Assembly (NCBI GenBank): GCA_947646735.1
Contig: CANTFK010000346.1
Coordinates: forward strand, 1-36,216
Direction: 5' to 3'
Origin: Peronospora farinosa
Taxonomy: Eukaryota > Oomycota > Peronosporomycetes > Peronosporales > Peronosporaceae
DNA length: 36,216 nucleotides
Shown here: positions 1 to 8,638 of the stretch, in pieces
Position numbering within the stretch: position 1 is the stretch's first letter
Layout: every line of letters starts with the position of its first letter
Made by a program: the position numbers and the translations under genes
Notes under the pieces: generated by a model
The model's database searches: none
Seen by the model: only the letters and a program-made list of their open reading frames with translations
What the model was told of the DNA's origin: nothing

Positions 1-985
1 AGAGTTGACAGGCATTTGGCGCAGAGACTTGGTAAACAAGCTCTTCTCGACCTCTTGCATTGTCCTCCTGAGAAACTTAATGCTCAATTAGATCAATTTG
101 AGACGTTGCTGCATGGATAGCCTGTAAATGTCCGAGGCAAACAGCCAAGGAACGGCTGAGTCCATTGGTAAGACTCAAGATGATCTTTTTGTGTGAACAA
201 GCTCGGAATGAGGCGCATCAAAAGAACTGTTGAGACGCTCTCCTGCCCGGTCTCATCAACCGAGGAACATTCGGATGGACCCTCCGAAGTTTGATGGAGA
301 CTGCACCACATACGATTGTCCACTGGCTTTTAGTAGTGGAGCAATGAGGTATGGCGCAGCTCACCGAAGATGAGACCACGATGGTGTCGTATGCCATGTC
401 AAATTTGCGTAGCAAATCCAGCTTACTCTGCATTATGGCAAACGCTGATGCGTTTCCATCGTAAGAAATTTTAAGACAAAGATTCGTGCCATATACCAGC
501 CGCCTAACAATGAAGTGATACTTCAGGCGCGCCTCTTTAAAGCACGACAGGCGAAACGATCTCTACAAGAGTATGTGTAGGAGATGCGTTCGCTGTCTGC
601 ATCCTTCAATGTGGGTCCGATACCGGAACACAATCAGGTGCCTACGTTCATGAATGGACTACGGCATGGCCCATCGTGTCAGGCCATTTTCAGAAAGATG
701 CCAAAGACAATAGAAAGAGGCAATTGATATTGCCATGGTTGAGGAGCAATCCTACAACAGTGCCTCGGCGACAGCTTATTATAAGTCATCGGCTGAGAAG
801 TCGGATGCCACTCCACGGAGTTAGACAATGCAAACGTGATCTGCTACAATTGCGGTAAGCGCGGCCATATGATGGCTCGCTGCTATCCCAAACTTGCTGC
901 TGGTGCTAAGGCAGCCAACAAAAAGGCTTCCTACCCGAAGGAAAGCGCGAAGAACCAGCGTGCACGTCGCACGGGGTAGCAACTG
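1..985 (+). pseudogene. Ty3/gypsy gag relic, left arm
   Basis: This is a decayed capsid gene read on the plus strand. It aligns throughout with the gag of element 1 (22243-23325): the segments reading IRAIYQPPNNEV, then the stretch ending in a CCHC knuckle whose 'CGKRGHMMARC'-like part is still visible near 840-890, occur in the same order. Stops and frameshifts are frequent, for example around 118, 200 and 825, so no full protein can be made. The N-terminus is cut by the window edge. The relic is related to, but clearly older than, element 1. It ends at the LTR-A insertion. Confidence 0.85.
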
Positions 986-990
986 CCCAA
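986..990 (+). repeat. Target-site duplication of solo LTR-A (5 bp)
   Basis: CCCAA precedes the LTR and CCCAC (1308-1312) follows it, one mismatch in five. Comparison with the uninterrupted sequence of element 1 (minus strand, about 22280-22260) shows the two flanks are adjacent there. Confidence 0.7.
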
Positions 991-1307
991 TGTAATGAGG
1001 CACCTATTACATGAGTAGTTATAGGATTAATACATAATTACATAAGTAGGCATAGGGTATTATCCGATTAGCGGATACTGCGCGTCATTTTATTTTTGGT
1101 TTTTTTTTGGGGTGCCAGACCCAATAATTAGCCAATAATAAATTGACTACCATATTGAGTGGTTCCCATGAGCTAGGGAACATATTCGCACTTACTGCGA
1201 ATCCAAACAAAACAAAAATAAAACAGAGTTATATTTACGAATTAATGAAGAGCGCTTCCTCAACGCCCTTCTAGTGTATGACGGTAACGGGTTCTTAGCC
1301 CGTTACA
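991..1307 (-). repeat. Solo LTR, family A (left copy)
   Basis: This 317-bp unit starts TGTAATGAGG and ends CCCGTTACA, with no internal retroelement sequence beside it. It splits the gag-pol junction of the surrounding relic, so it is a solo LTR left by recombination. On the minus strand it begins TGTAACGGG, like the sense start of the other LTRs here, so its sense strand is probably minus. It contains several short hairpins, for example TATCCG/CGGATA near 1070, GTTCCC/GGGAAC near 1165 and ATTCGCA/TGCGAAT near 1185. It is related to LTR-B. Confidence 0.85.
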
Positions 1308-1405
1308 CCCACGATGTGTTGGGAGATGTGGGAGCGCAGTAAGGGGATGCCCTACTGTTGCGGACTCTAAAGCTACCCTTATGCTTATAGTAATCGAACA
1401 AATTG
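1308..1405 (+). pseudogene. Gag end and pol start relic, left arm
   Basis: After the LTR the old element resumes. The sequence matches the end of gag and start of pol in element 1 (minus strand, about 22265-22185), including the in-frame gag stop (CAG TAA here, CAG TAG in element 1) and the flanking stem CAGTA..GGG / CCCTACTG. The heptamer that is GGGAAAT in element 1 is GGGAGAT here. Clear homology fades after about 1400. Confidence 0.75.
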
Positions 1406-1559
1406 TGTGTGAAGATCTGACGGGAAATTGAGGTCCTCCGCAGCTACTATATTATCTGGCATGAGAGGGCCCTGTCACTTCCTTTAAAAGACTGACAGTA
1501 TTTACGACTAGGGCCCTATGAATTATAGGAAGGATATGGGTTTCCTAAAGTACAGAGCC

Positions 1560-1885
1560 GGGACAAGTCCAGGAGCCCGAAGGTCTAGTGCCTCGAAGGT
1601 ATAAGACCCCGAAAGACCAGTACCCCGAGGTGGTCCAAAGTCTCGTAGGACCTGGATCCCAAGGTGGTGTAGGACATAGAGATCGCCCAGGATACAAGGA
1701 GGTCCAGATTCCAGAGGGGGTCCCAGGTAAAGGTGGTCCCGGGTAAAGGTGGTCAGAACCCCCGAGGAAGTCCAGGGTCTTGAGGATCCTGGAGCCCAAT
1801 GTGGTATAGGGTCAAAGGTGGTCCGGGGTTAAGGTGGTCCAGGGTTAGGGTGGTCCAGGGTTTCAACGTGGTCCAGGACCCCGAG
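1560..1885 (+). repeat. Degenerate GGTGGTCC minisatellite (left copy)
   Basis: Imperfect units built round AAGGTGGTCC with a spacing of about 18-19 bp are clearest at 1725-1760 and 1810-1875; the stretch from 1560 onward looks like more decayed units. The open frames across it are repeat artefacts. The 1405-1560 segment before it has a pair of AGGGCCCT words and no recognisable coding. Confidence 0.7.
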
Positions 1886-1944
1886 AAAGTGCAGGGTCTC
1901 GCCTTAACCTTTTCTAAGTATGCTCGTACTCCATTTGTACCTGG

Positions 1945-2283
1945 CTTAACGGGGATAGAACGTACCGTCACTAGCTTACACGTGCGCTCGAGGAAGACTC
2001 AAGCCCAAGTATTAGGTATTAAGTAAATTTAACTCTGATTTTTATTTTGGTTTAATTCGTACTAATTACGAGATTTTAGTCGTAATAAATACGACAGTGT
2101 TCCCGCCTTTCGGGAACTATACAATTTCAGGTTGATTTATCATTGGTCCATATTGGGGACTTTAGGCCCAATAATGAACCAATAATAAATTACCACGCTG
2201 TGCCCCTATTCGGGCCCAGCACCTGCCTACATATGTAATTGTTTATTTGTGTTAATGCTATATGTGTAATGTAGCCCATTACA
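1945..2283 (+). repeat. LTR, family B (left copy)
   Basis: This is about 339 bp long. In the plus orientation it starts CTTAACGGGG (a mutated TGTAAC start, compared with the right copy) and ends CCCATTACA. The sequence after it (2284 on) is retroelement internal sequence read on the plus strand, so this would be a 5' LTR in plus orientation. It contains the hairpin GTTCCCG/CGGGAAC near 2105. Confidence 0.8.
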
Positions 2284-2520
2284 TCACCCCTTCATGACAG
2301 CGCTCACCAACCGTGAGTGCTCAACTGTCGAAAATACTTCTGCCCACAAACGAACAAGCAATGTCCGGAGAATAATTCAATCCAACAGCACTCTAAGAAA
2401 CATCAGCGGGAGTGCGTTAACCAGCATCATGGCGCGTCAGCTCATACTTTGGTCACTATACGACTTGTCGGGAGCTCACGCTCCGGATTCGCTGGACATG
2501 ATGCGGGACTACTGCTCCGC
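2284..2520 (+). pseudogene. Internal sequence of the LTR-B element, possible gag 5' part (left copy)
   Basis: An ATG at 2294 opens 77 codons. The same peptide, with differences and a longer open frame, is read on the minus strand from 3660 in the right arm; it includes the stretch LILWSLYDLSGAHAPDSLD. Its position just inside an LTR suggests the start of a Gag, but I recognise no domain. At about 2512-2520 the left copy jumps to chromodomain sequence while the right copy continues, so this copy has an internal deletion. Confidence 0.5.
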
Positions 2521-2765
2521 TTGTTGACCCGGAGGGACAGGTGCGTTGGATTGTAGACCGCATTGTGGGTCACGAGGACCTCCACAACCAGTACTGCAGT
2601 CGGCTCATGAGAAGCGCGCGGTTCCGTCCGTGCGCAGGTACTGAGTATGCCGGATTGGATTCCCTCCCGAGCAGGATACATGGGAACCACGCCCCTCGCT
2701 CCTTCGTGACGTTCCAGATGTGGTTCTATCGTATGAAGCCACGAAGTCGGACTATTCCAAGGCGG
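2512..2765 (+). pseudogene. Chromodomain relic from the 3' end of a Ty3 pol
   Basis: Two frames together show the end of a chromovirus Pol: first LVDPEGQVRWIVDRIVGHED, then in another frame a degraded 'Y-x-V....GFPPEQDTWEPR' followed by LLRDVPDVV and a YEA tail. The W-E-P and the downstream D-V-P-x-V pattern match the chromodomain of element 1 (WEPVDALRVDVPGLV). A stop and a frameshift separate the halves. It is fused directly to the LTR-B internal relic, which shows that most of that element's pol was deleted. Confidence 0.7.
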
Positions 2766-2789
2766 GCGAGCACGCGAACGCTCTCGTGA

Positions 2790-2935
2790 AAAACGAGAGC
2801 GGTAAGGGACCCACGTCGTCGGGAACGGGAACGATGACGCGAACGAGAACGATGTCGCGAACGAAAACGATGCCGTGAACGAGAACGATGTCGCAAACGA
2901 GAACGATGCGGTGAACAAGAATGTCGCGGTGAATA
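2790..2935 (+). repeat. Low-complexity AACGAGAACGATG tandem repeat
   Basis: Repeated words of the type CGCGAACGAGAACGATGT follow one another with a period of about 18 bp or its half. All frames stay open here (Asn-Glu-Asn-Asp on plus, Arg-Ser/His on minus), which explains several overlapping reading frames. It follows the chromodomain relic and may be an expanded pol tail. Confidence 0.75.
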
Positions 2936-3429
2936 CATATCACGATTGCGAGGCGAGAATCGCGCAGAGGACGGGCAAGCGAACGTGTCGCTACTCCTGC
3001 GCTGATGATACCGCGGAGATTGACTCCGCTGTCGTGAGTGGAGCCGCAGCGAGGCGCACCACGAAAAACTGGTGCTTCTCCGTTCGCTCAGACTTCGCTC
3101 ATACTTTGCAATCAAACTTGTTCGCGATCACCGAGTGGATACTCAGCGATGATGTCGTCGCCATTCGTCATGAGTTGGGCGTGGAGTTGAGTCACAAGAT
3201 TGGCACATGGACGAAGCAGAGACGGTCCTCCTTCCAAGCATCCTCACACACTCCTTCGCGTAGCGCGCCGATGGAGTGATCGGCGCGAAGTTCCTCTCGA
3301 TTGGCGAGCCATAATTAGAAGCTGCTACCATCCTTGAGCATCCGATTTTAACGTAGGCTAAGGCACACCAAGAACGTTGTAGAGCTTCATGCTCGATTCC
3401 ATCAAGACCTTTCCCGCGCAATTTTCGAA
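2936..3429 (+). other. Spacer between the inverted arms, unassigned
   Basis: One plus frame stays open from about 2875 to 3279, beginning in the tandem repeat, and several minus frames overlap it. I see no domain I can name. It is probably more retroelement sequence, but I cannot show that. Confidence 0.4.
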
Positions 3430-3671
3430 TCGGCGGAAGTAGTCCCGCATCATGTCCAGAGAATCCGGAGCGTGAGCTCCCGACAAGTCGTATAGTGACC
3501 AAAGTATGAGCTGACGCGCCATGATGTTGGTTAACGCACTCCCGCTGATGTTTCTTGGGAGTGCTGTTGGATTGGGTATTGGGTCTCCGGACATTGCTTG
3601 TTCGTTTGTGGGCGAAGTATTTTCGACAGTTGAGTACTCACGGTTGGTGAGCGCTGTCATGGAAGGGGTGA
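3430..3671 (-). pseudogene. Internal sequence of the LTR-B element, possible gag 5' part (right copy)
   Basis: Minus-strand counterpart of 2284-2520. The open frame runs from ATG 3660 to 3358 and so passes the arm boundary, adding RFENCAGKVLMESSMKLYNV before it stops. The left copy is diverted to chromodomain sequence at this point, so the right copy keeps the undeleted order. No domain recognised. Confidence 0.5.
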
Positions 3672-4016
3672 TGTAATGGGCTACATTACACATACAGTAT
3701 TAACACAAATAAACAATTACATATGTAGGCAGGTGCTGGGCCCGAATAGCGGGCACAGCGTGGTAATTTATTATTGGTTCATTATTGGGCCTAAAGTCCC
3801 CAATATGGACCAATGATAAATCAACCTGAAATTGTGTGGTTCCCGAAAGGCAGGAACACTGTCGTATTTATTACGACTAAAATCTTCGTAATTAGTACGA
3901 ATTAAAAACCAGAAATAAAAATCAGAGTTAAATTTACTTAATACCTAATACTTGGGCTTGAGTCTTCCTCGAGCGCGCGTGTAAGCTAGTGACGGTACGT
4001 TCTATCCCCCGTTACA
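3672..4016 (-). repeat. LTR, family B (right copy)
   Basis: A 345-bp unit, TGTAATGGGC...CCCCGTTACA as written on plus. Read on minus it starts TGTAACGGGGG, the conserved sense start of the LTRs in this window. Internal sequence follows on the minus strand at 3671. Confidence 0.85.
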
Positions 4017-4074
4017 AGGTACAAATGGTGTACGAGCATACTTAGAAAAGGTTAAGGCGAGACCCTGCACTTTC

Positions 4075-4400
4075 TCGGGGTCCTGACCACGCGTTAACCC
4101 CGAGACCACCCTAACCCTGGACCACCTTAACCCGGGACCACCTTTGACCCTATACCACATTGGGCTCCAGGATCCCCAAGACCCTGGACTTCCCTCGGGG
4201 TTCTGGACCACCTTTACCCGGGACCACCTTACCCGGGACCCCTTGGAATCTGACCTCCTTGTATCCTGGGCGATTCCTATGTCCTACACCACCTTGGGAT
4301 CCAGGTCCTACGAGACTTTGACCACCTCGGGGTACTGGTCTTTCGGGGTCTTATACCTCGGAGGCACTAGACCTTCGGGCTCCTGGACTTGTCCCGGCTC
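4075..4400 (-). repeat. Degenerate GGTGGTCC minisatellite (right copy)
   Basis: Mirror of 1560-1885; here the units read GGACCACCTT on the plus strand, clearest at 4100-4145 and 4200-4235. Confidence 0.7.
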
Positions 4401-4549
4401 TGTACTTTAGGAAACCCATATCCTTCCTATAATTCATAGGGCCCTAGTCGTAAATACTGTCATTCTTTAAAGGAAGTGACAGGGCCCTCATGCCAGATAA
4501 TATAGTAGCTGCGGAGGACCTCAATTTCCCTGTCAGATCTTCACACACA

Positions 4550-4643
4550 TTTGTTCGATTACTATAAGCATAAGGGTAGCTTTAGAGTCCGCAACAGTAG
4601 GGCATCCCCTTACTGCGCTCCCACATCTCCCAATTATTCGTGG
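4550..4643 (-). pseudogene. Gag end and pol start relic, right arm
   Basis: Mirror of 1308-1405. On minus it shows the same stop (CAG TAA) and the stem CAGTA / TACTG flanking GGGATGCCC. It is separated from the rest of gag by LTR-A. Confidence 0.75.
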
Positions 4644-4958
4644 CGTAACGGGCTAAGAACCCGTTACCGTCATACACTAGAAGGGCGTTGAGGAAGCGCT
4701 CTTCATTAATTCGTAAATATAACTCTGTTTTATTTTTGTTTTGTTTGGATTCGCAGTAAGTGCGAATATGTTCCCTAGCTCATGGGAACCACTCAATATG
4801 GTAGTCAATTTATTATTGGCTAATTATTGGGTCTGCACCTCAAAAAAAAAACCAAAAATAAATGACGCGCAGTATCCGCTAATCGGATAATATCTATGCC
4901 TACTTATGTAATTATGTATTAATCCTATAACTACTCATGTAATAGGTGCCTCATTACA
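4644..4958 (+). repeat. Solo LTR, family A (right copy)
   Basis: Reverse complement of 991-1307; terminal bases CGTAAC...ATTACA, with one change in the first base. TTGGG (4959-4963) is the target duplication on the gag side. Same insertion point in gag-pol as the left copy. Confidence 0.85.
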
Positions 4959-4963
4959 TTGGG

Positions 4964-6009
4964 CAGTTGCTACCCCGTGCGACGGCACGCTGGTTCTTCA
5001 TTGCTGCTGCGCTTTCCTTCGGGTAGGAAGGCTTTTTGTTGGCTGCCTTAGCACTAGCAGCAAGTTTGGGATAGCAGCGAGCCATCATATGGCCGCGCTT
5101 ACCGCAATTGTAGCAGATCACGTTTGCATTGTCTAACTCCGTGGAGTGGCATCCGACTTCTCAGCCGATGACTTATAATAAGCTGTCGCCGAGGCACTGT
5201 TGTAGGATTGCTCCTCGTCCACATGGCAATATCAATTGCCTCTTTCATTGTCTTTGGCATCTTTCTGAAAATGGCCTGACACGATGGCCATGCCGTAGTC
5301 CATTCATGAACGTAGGCACCTGATTGTGTTCCGGTATCGGACCCACATTGAAGGATGCAGACAGCAACGCATCTCCTACACATACTCTTGTAGAGACTGT
5401 TTCGCCTGTCGTGCTTTTGTAAGAAGCGCGCCTGAAGTATCACTTCATTGTTAGGCGGCTGGTATATGGCACGAATCTTTGTCTTAAATTTCTTACGATG
5501 GAAACGCATCAGCGTTTGCCATAATGCAGAGTAAGCTGGATTTGCTACGCAAATTTGACATGGCATACGACACCATCGTGGTCTCATCTTCGATGAGCTG
5601 CGCCATACCTCATTGCTCCACTACTAAAAGCCAGTGGACAATCGTATGTGGTGCAGTCTCCATCAAACTTCGGAGGGTCCATCCGAATGTTCCTCGGTTG
5701 ATGAGACCGGGCAGAGAGCGTCTCAACAGTTCTTTTGAGCGCCTCATTCCGAGCTTGTTCACACAAAAGATCATCTTGAGTCTTACCAATGGGACTCAGC
5801 CGTTCCTTGGCTGTTTGCCTCGGACGCATTTACAGGCTATCCATGCAGCAACGTCTCAAATTGATCTAATTGAGCATTAAGTTTCTCAGGAGGACAATGC
5901 AAGAGGTCGAGAAGAGCTTGTTTACCAAGTCTCTGCGCCAAATGCCTGTCAACTCTATATGTTTTTTAAAGAGGTGAGGAAAATCCCCCCAATCCATGCT
6001 GAGGGCCAT
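4964..6009 (-). pseudogene. Ty3/gypsy gag relic, right arm
   Basis: This minus-strand gag relic starts at ATG 6009, the same place in the alignment as the ATG of element 1 gag (23325). Readable blocks include RAIYQPPNNEV at about 5470-5440, then FRKMP and EAIDIA near 5260-5230, and a decayed knuckle near 5110-5080. The longest open piece is 5587-5099. Frameshifts near 5500, 5400 and 5215 and many stops make it non-functional. It continues into its own 5' LTR (6069-6658). Confidence 0.85.
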
Positions 6010-6068
6010 TCGATCCACACGCACGTTCTGAGAGACGGATAGTGGGAAGGACTACTAGTGCTACTAAG

Positions 6069-6658
6069 TATAGACTGGCGCTTCGAAGAAGCTGCCACGT
6101 ACTTCGCGGGCAGACATCTTCGAGCAGCCTGAGGAAGCGGTTAGACCGTCTTACCTCCGCGTGCGGTGGTGGTGTTGGTCGGCGCCGCTGAAATAACCGT
6201 TTTCGGTCGCCTAAGTGAACCGCGCAACGAACTTTATAACAAACGCCTTATTGCTTTGCGGAAGCTGTTACCAGTCTTCCTGCGCGCAGTGAGTGTGATG
6301 TAGTAAATTCAAGACTAACTTATATTTAATAAAGAATCATTAAATATAAATTTAATTACTGATTGGGTAAATATGCAAAAATCGGATACGCGTCTCTTAA
6401 GAAGCGTATCCCTACATGCGGGCTTAAATATATTTAAGCTCGATGATGACGTCCGTCTGTGACGTCGTCGATACGCCTAGTCCCAACTGGGCGTCATTCC
6501 TGTTGAATGTAAATCCATCAATGGATATCACATTCACGAAAGTGGGTCGCATTGATGTGCCTCACCCAAGTGAGAGGTCTAAGATACCAAATACCTCTTT
6601 TGTTCTCCCCGTTAAGTATCATATACTTGAAGGACTCGGTAACTATTGGCTCGTTACA
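6069..6658 (-). repeat. LTR, family C: decayed 5' LTR related to element 1
   Basis: About 590 bp. It aligns along its length with the element 1 LTR (23385-23993), and the same leader (CTACTAAG against CTACCAAG) separates it from gag. Most hairpins of the intact LTR are kept, for example GGATACGC/GCGTATCC at about 6387-6410 and GCTTAAATATATTTAAGC at 6422-6439. No TA microsatellite expansion is present. The right end is TCGTTACA. Confidence 0.8.
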
Positions 6659-7886
6659 GCAGCCGGGTAATGCTGACCATAATACCGAAAGACAAAGGGA
6701 GTAGCATAAGAGTCGATGAGGTCTGCCTTGATGGTATCAAGGCATTCTTATATATCCAACGGTCTTTCCGTGTACGATAAGCTACTTTTTGCTTTGATGG
6801 ATGTCACCCCTGGTCCAAAATGCCTGCAACTGCAGGGTTTGGCGCGTGTAATCGAAAACTCGAGCACCTATATTTTCGACGTAAAAACATTGCTGCAAGT
6901 CCTATGCTGTCATTTCCTTCCTCCGTATTGTCTGCTATGACCGCGTGTCGTTCCCAAGGACTGGATGCGTAGTCCTTGAGAAATCATATGAGTTTATTAA
7001 GTGAATATTGCCACGTCATGTTTGGTCAGCACAATTAACTTTTTGTATAATTTTCCATTTGGATGACATGCGGTATGCGGTCTTTTAAATGTAAGAGCCC
7101 GACCTCCTCAACCCCTAGCTCAAGAGTTGCCGCCATCTGTCCAATTAAACATGGTCGGTGGAGACTGTAGGCATTTTTGACGCTATGTCTTGAGAGCTGC
7201 TAAACTTTTCTGAACCGGGTGACGCGGATGAATCGGCCGATTCCACTAATACGGCGAAGGTTGAACTTATTGTCACCTGTATCGCCACTAAAAGCGCAAG
7301 CATGCAATTTCACCATCTGCTCGACACTGCCATTGTAAATGGTCTTCGATAGAGCTAAAGAGTCCACGGATGTAAGAACCTATTCGACCTGTCTGCCCCT
7401 GATCAATCAATTCCACTCTACTTGAGCTTCTAGTCGCAAGGTGACTAACTCTTCCCTTTCTAGCACCTGAGACCGGCTGTGGGGTAAGAGAGGGGAGTTA
7501 CACTGGGTCGCAAGTTGTGCAAGACCGTCGCACCAGCTGGAAACACTTGAATTTGATCAAAAACTTGCTAGATGTGTGAAAGACCAAGCTCCCCATCTGA
7601 GTTGCCACGTTCTTGACATCTATGTGCATGGTTCCCGTATAGACATGGCACGATTACCGACGTGGTGCTGCAGATGAAAGACAAAAGCAGGAATTGCTGA
7701 TCTGGAATTCAATATCGGATCCCGTTAAAAAATACTTCCAGACGCGTACGAAAGATATGCCGAATGCACCTGGAAACCATTAAAATTCAATGAATTGTTC
7801 TTTAATGAAACTCTTTGATGGCTTCCGTGTCACGAATTTTCTACCTGTCACGATGTCAATGATGTGCAAAGTTTATGAACTGCATC
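6659..7886. other. Unassigned sequence, no convincing gene
   Basis: Only reading frames up to about 75 codons occur (for example 6716-6940) and none resembles a known protein. Stops are frequent in all frames. It borders two retroelements and may be an old relic or plain intergenic DNA. Removing elements 1 and 2, it would join 15342-15835 and then 23999 onward. Confidence 0.4.
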
Positions 7887-7891
7887 GTCCG
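7887..7891 (+). repeat. Target-site duplication of element 2 (left)
   Basis: GTCCG, repeated exactly at 15337-15341 on the far side of the element. A perfect 5-bp duplication fixes both ends of element 2. Confidence 0.9.
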
Positions 7892-8528
7892 TGTAGAGGA
7901 GCTGCACAGCTCTTTAGCCAAAGGAAGACTTTTAGGCTGAAAGCCTCTTAGTTTTATAGAACTAAATAGAGTTGACGGCTAAATCCATTTATTTCTCAGG
8001 AACTAATTAAACGACTTAAATGTCACCCTGTTTAAGGAACTAGAAAAAAAATTAGTCTGCAAGCAATAAGCTTAAGGTTCAGAGAACCGACGCACAGAGT
8101 GCAAGAAAAAGCAAGAAGCTTAGAGATTCAGAGAACCAAAGCACGAAGTGCACAAGTGAACAAGTCAGAGGTACTTGCGATCTAAACTCAAAATGAGAAC
8201 TGATTGTATTTACGCATTAAGATTTTATGAATAGTCCTATTTTAAGTACCCTGGACTAGATTAATTACTATAACAGTAATTATAATATGCAGACTTTGTT
8301 ATTGGACGATGTATCGTCTAAACAATTGTGTATGATGTACTTGGTACAGCTTTATCGATCTATCGAATCTTATTCGATAGGATACGGTATTATTGAATAC
8401 CGTACCTTAACGCTCATACTCAATACATCTCTACAGAGAAGTATCAGGAATACATTATATGGAATAAAGTAAAACTTCAACCGTAAACTTTCGGAATGAT
8501 GTTACAACCATCGTGTCACCCCGTTACA
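7892..8528 (-). repeat. 3' LTR of element 2
   Basis: About 637 bp, plus-strand ends TGTAGAGGAG...CCCGTTACA (sense start TGTAACGGGG). It is rich in hairpins: GAGCTG/CAGCTC at about 7899-7912, AGGCT/AGCCT near 7935, AATTACT/AGTAATT near 8263, CTATCGAAT/ATTCGATAG at 8360-8380 and ACGGTATT/AATACCGT at 8384-8403. A unit of about 42 bp (GGTTCAGAGAACC followed by GCAC..GTGC) is tandemly duplicated at about 8073-8155. The segment of about 8355-8475 is missing from the 5' LTR. Confidence 0.9.
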
Positions 8529-8540
8529 CTCTCCCCCACC
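8529..8540 (-). promoter_or_regulatory. Polypurine tract of element 2
   Basis: Minus strand GGTGGGGGAGAG immediately upstream of the 3' LTR, the expected plus-strand DNA priming site. Confidence 0.75.
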
Positions 8541-8638
8541 ATACTGACGTTCCCATAGAATGTCATTCGACACCTTTCCTCTTTTGAGGTAGAGCTTTAG
8601 CGAACTCTTGAGCCTTACGGTTGTTCACGGCACAAAAC

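Larger units (their letters stand above)
1..2521 (+). repeat. Left arm of a large inverted duplication
   Basis: This arm is the reverse complement of 3430-5956. Base 1 pairs with about 5956 and the match runs, with scattered substitutions and single-base indels, to about 2512-2521, where the two copies part. It carries, in order, a gag relic, LTR-A, the gag-pol junction, a GGTGGTCC minisatellite, LTR-B and a short piece of LTR-B internal sequence. Both arms hold the same nested LTR at the same spot, so the duplication came after that insertion. The arm probably continues to the left of the window. Confidence 0.95.
3430..5956 (-). repeat. Right arm of the inverted duplication
   Basis: Reverse complement of 1-2521. 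The element continues past 5956 into the gag start and LTR-C (to 6658), which the left arm would carry outside the window. Many single-base indels distinguish the arms, so they have diverged independently for some time. Confidence 0.95.

Noticed and set aside
1560..1885. CRISPR-like array
   Set aside because: Units are degenerate, spacing is irregular, there are no unique spacers, and the context is a eukaryotic retroelement.
1545..2026. Several Pro/Gly/Trp-rich frames
   Set aside because: They read the GGTGGTCC minisatellite and occur in mirror form at 4000-4410.
2442..2918. 158-codon minus frame rich in Ser/Phe/Ala
   Set aside because: It is a reading of the tandem repeat at 2790-2935; real chromodomain sequence lies on the other strand.
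6443..6940. Two frames of about 75 codons near LTR-C
   Set aside because: The first is inside LTR-C; the second has no domain, no conserved context and no support as a gene.
8287..8472. 61-codon frame in the element 2 LTR
   Set aside because: It reads the hairpins of the LTR, and the other LTR lacks this segment.
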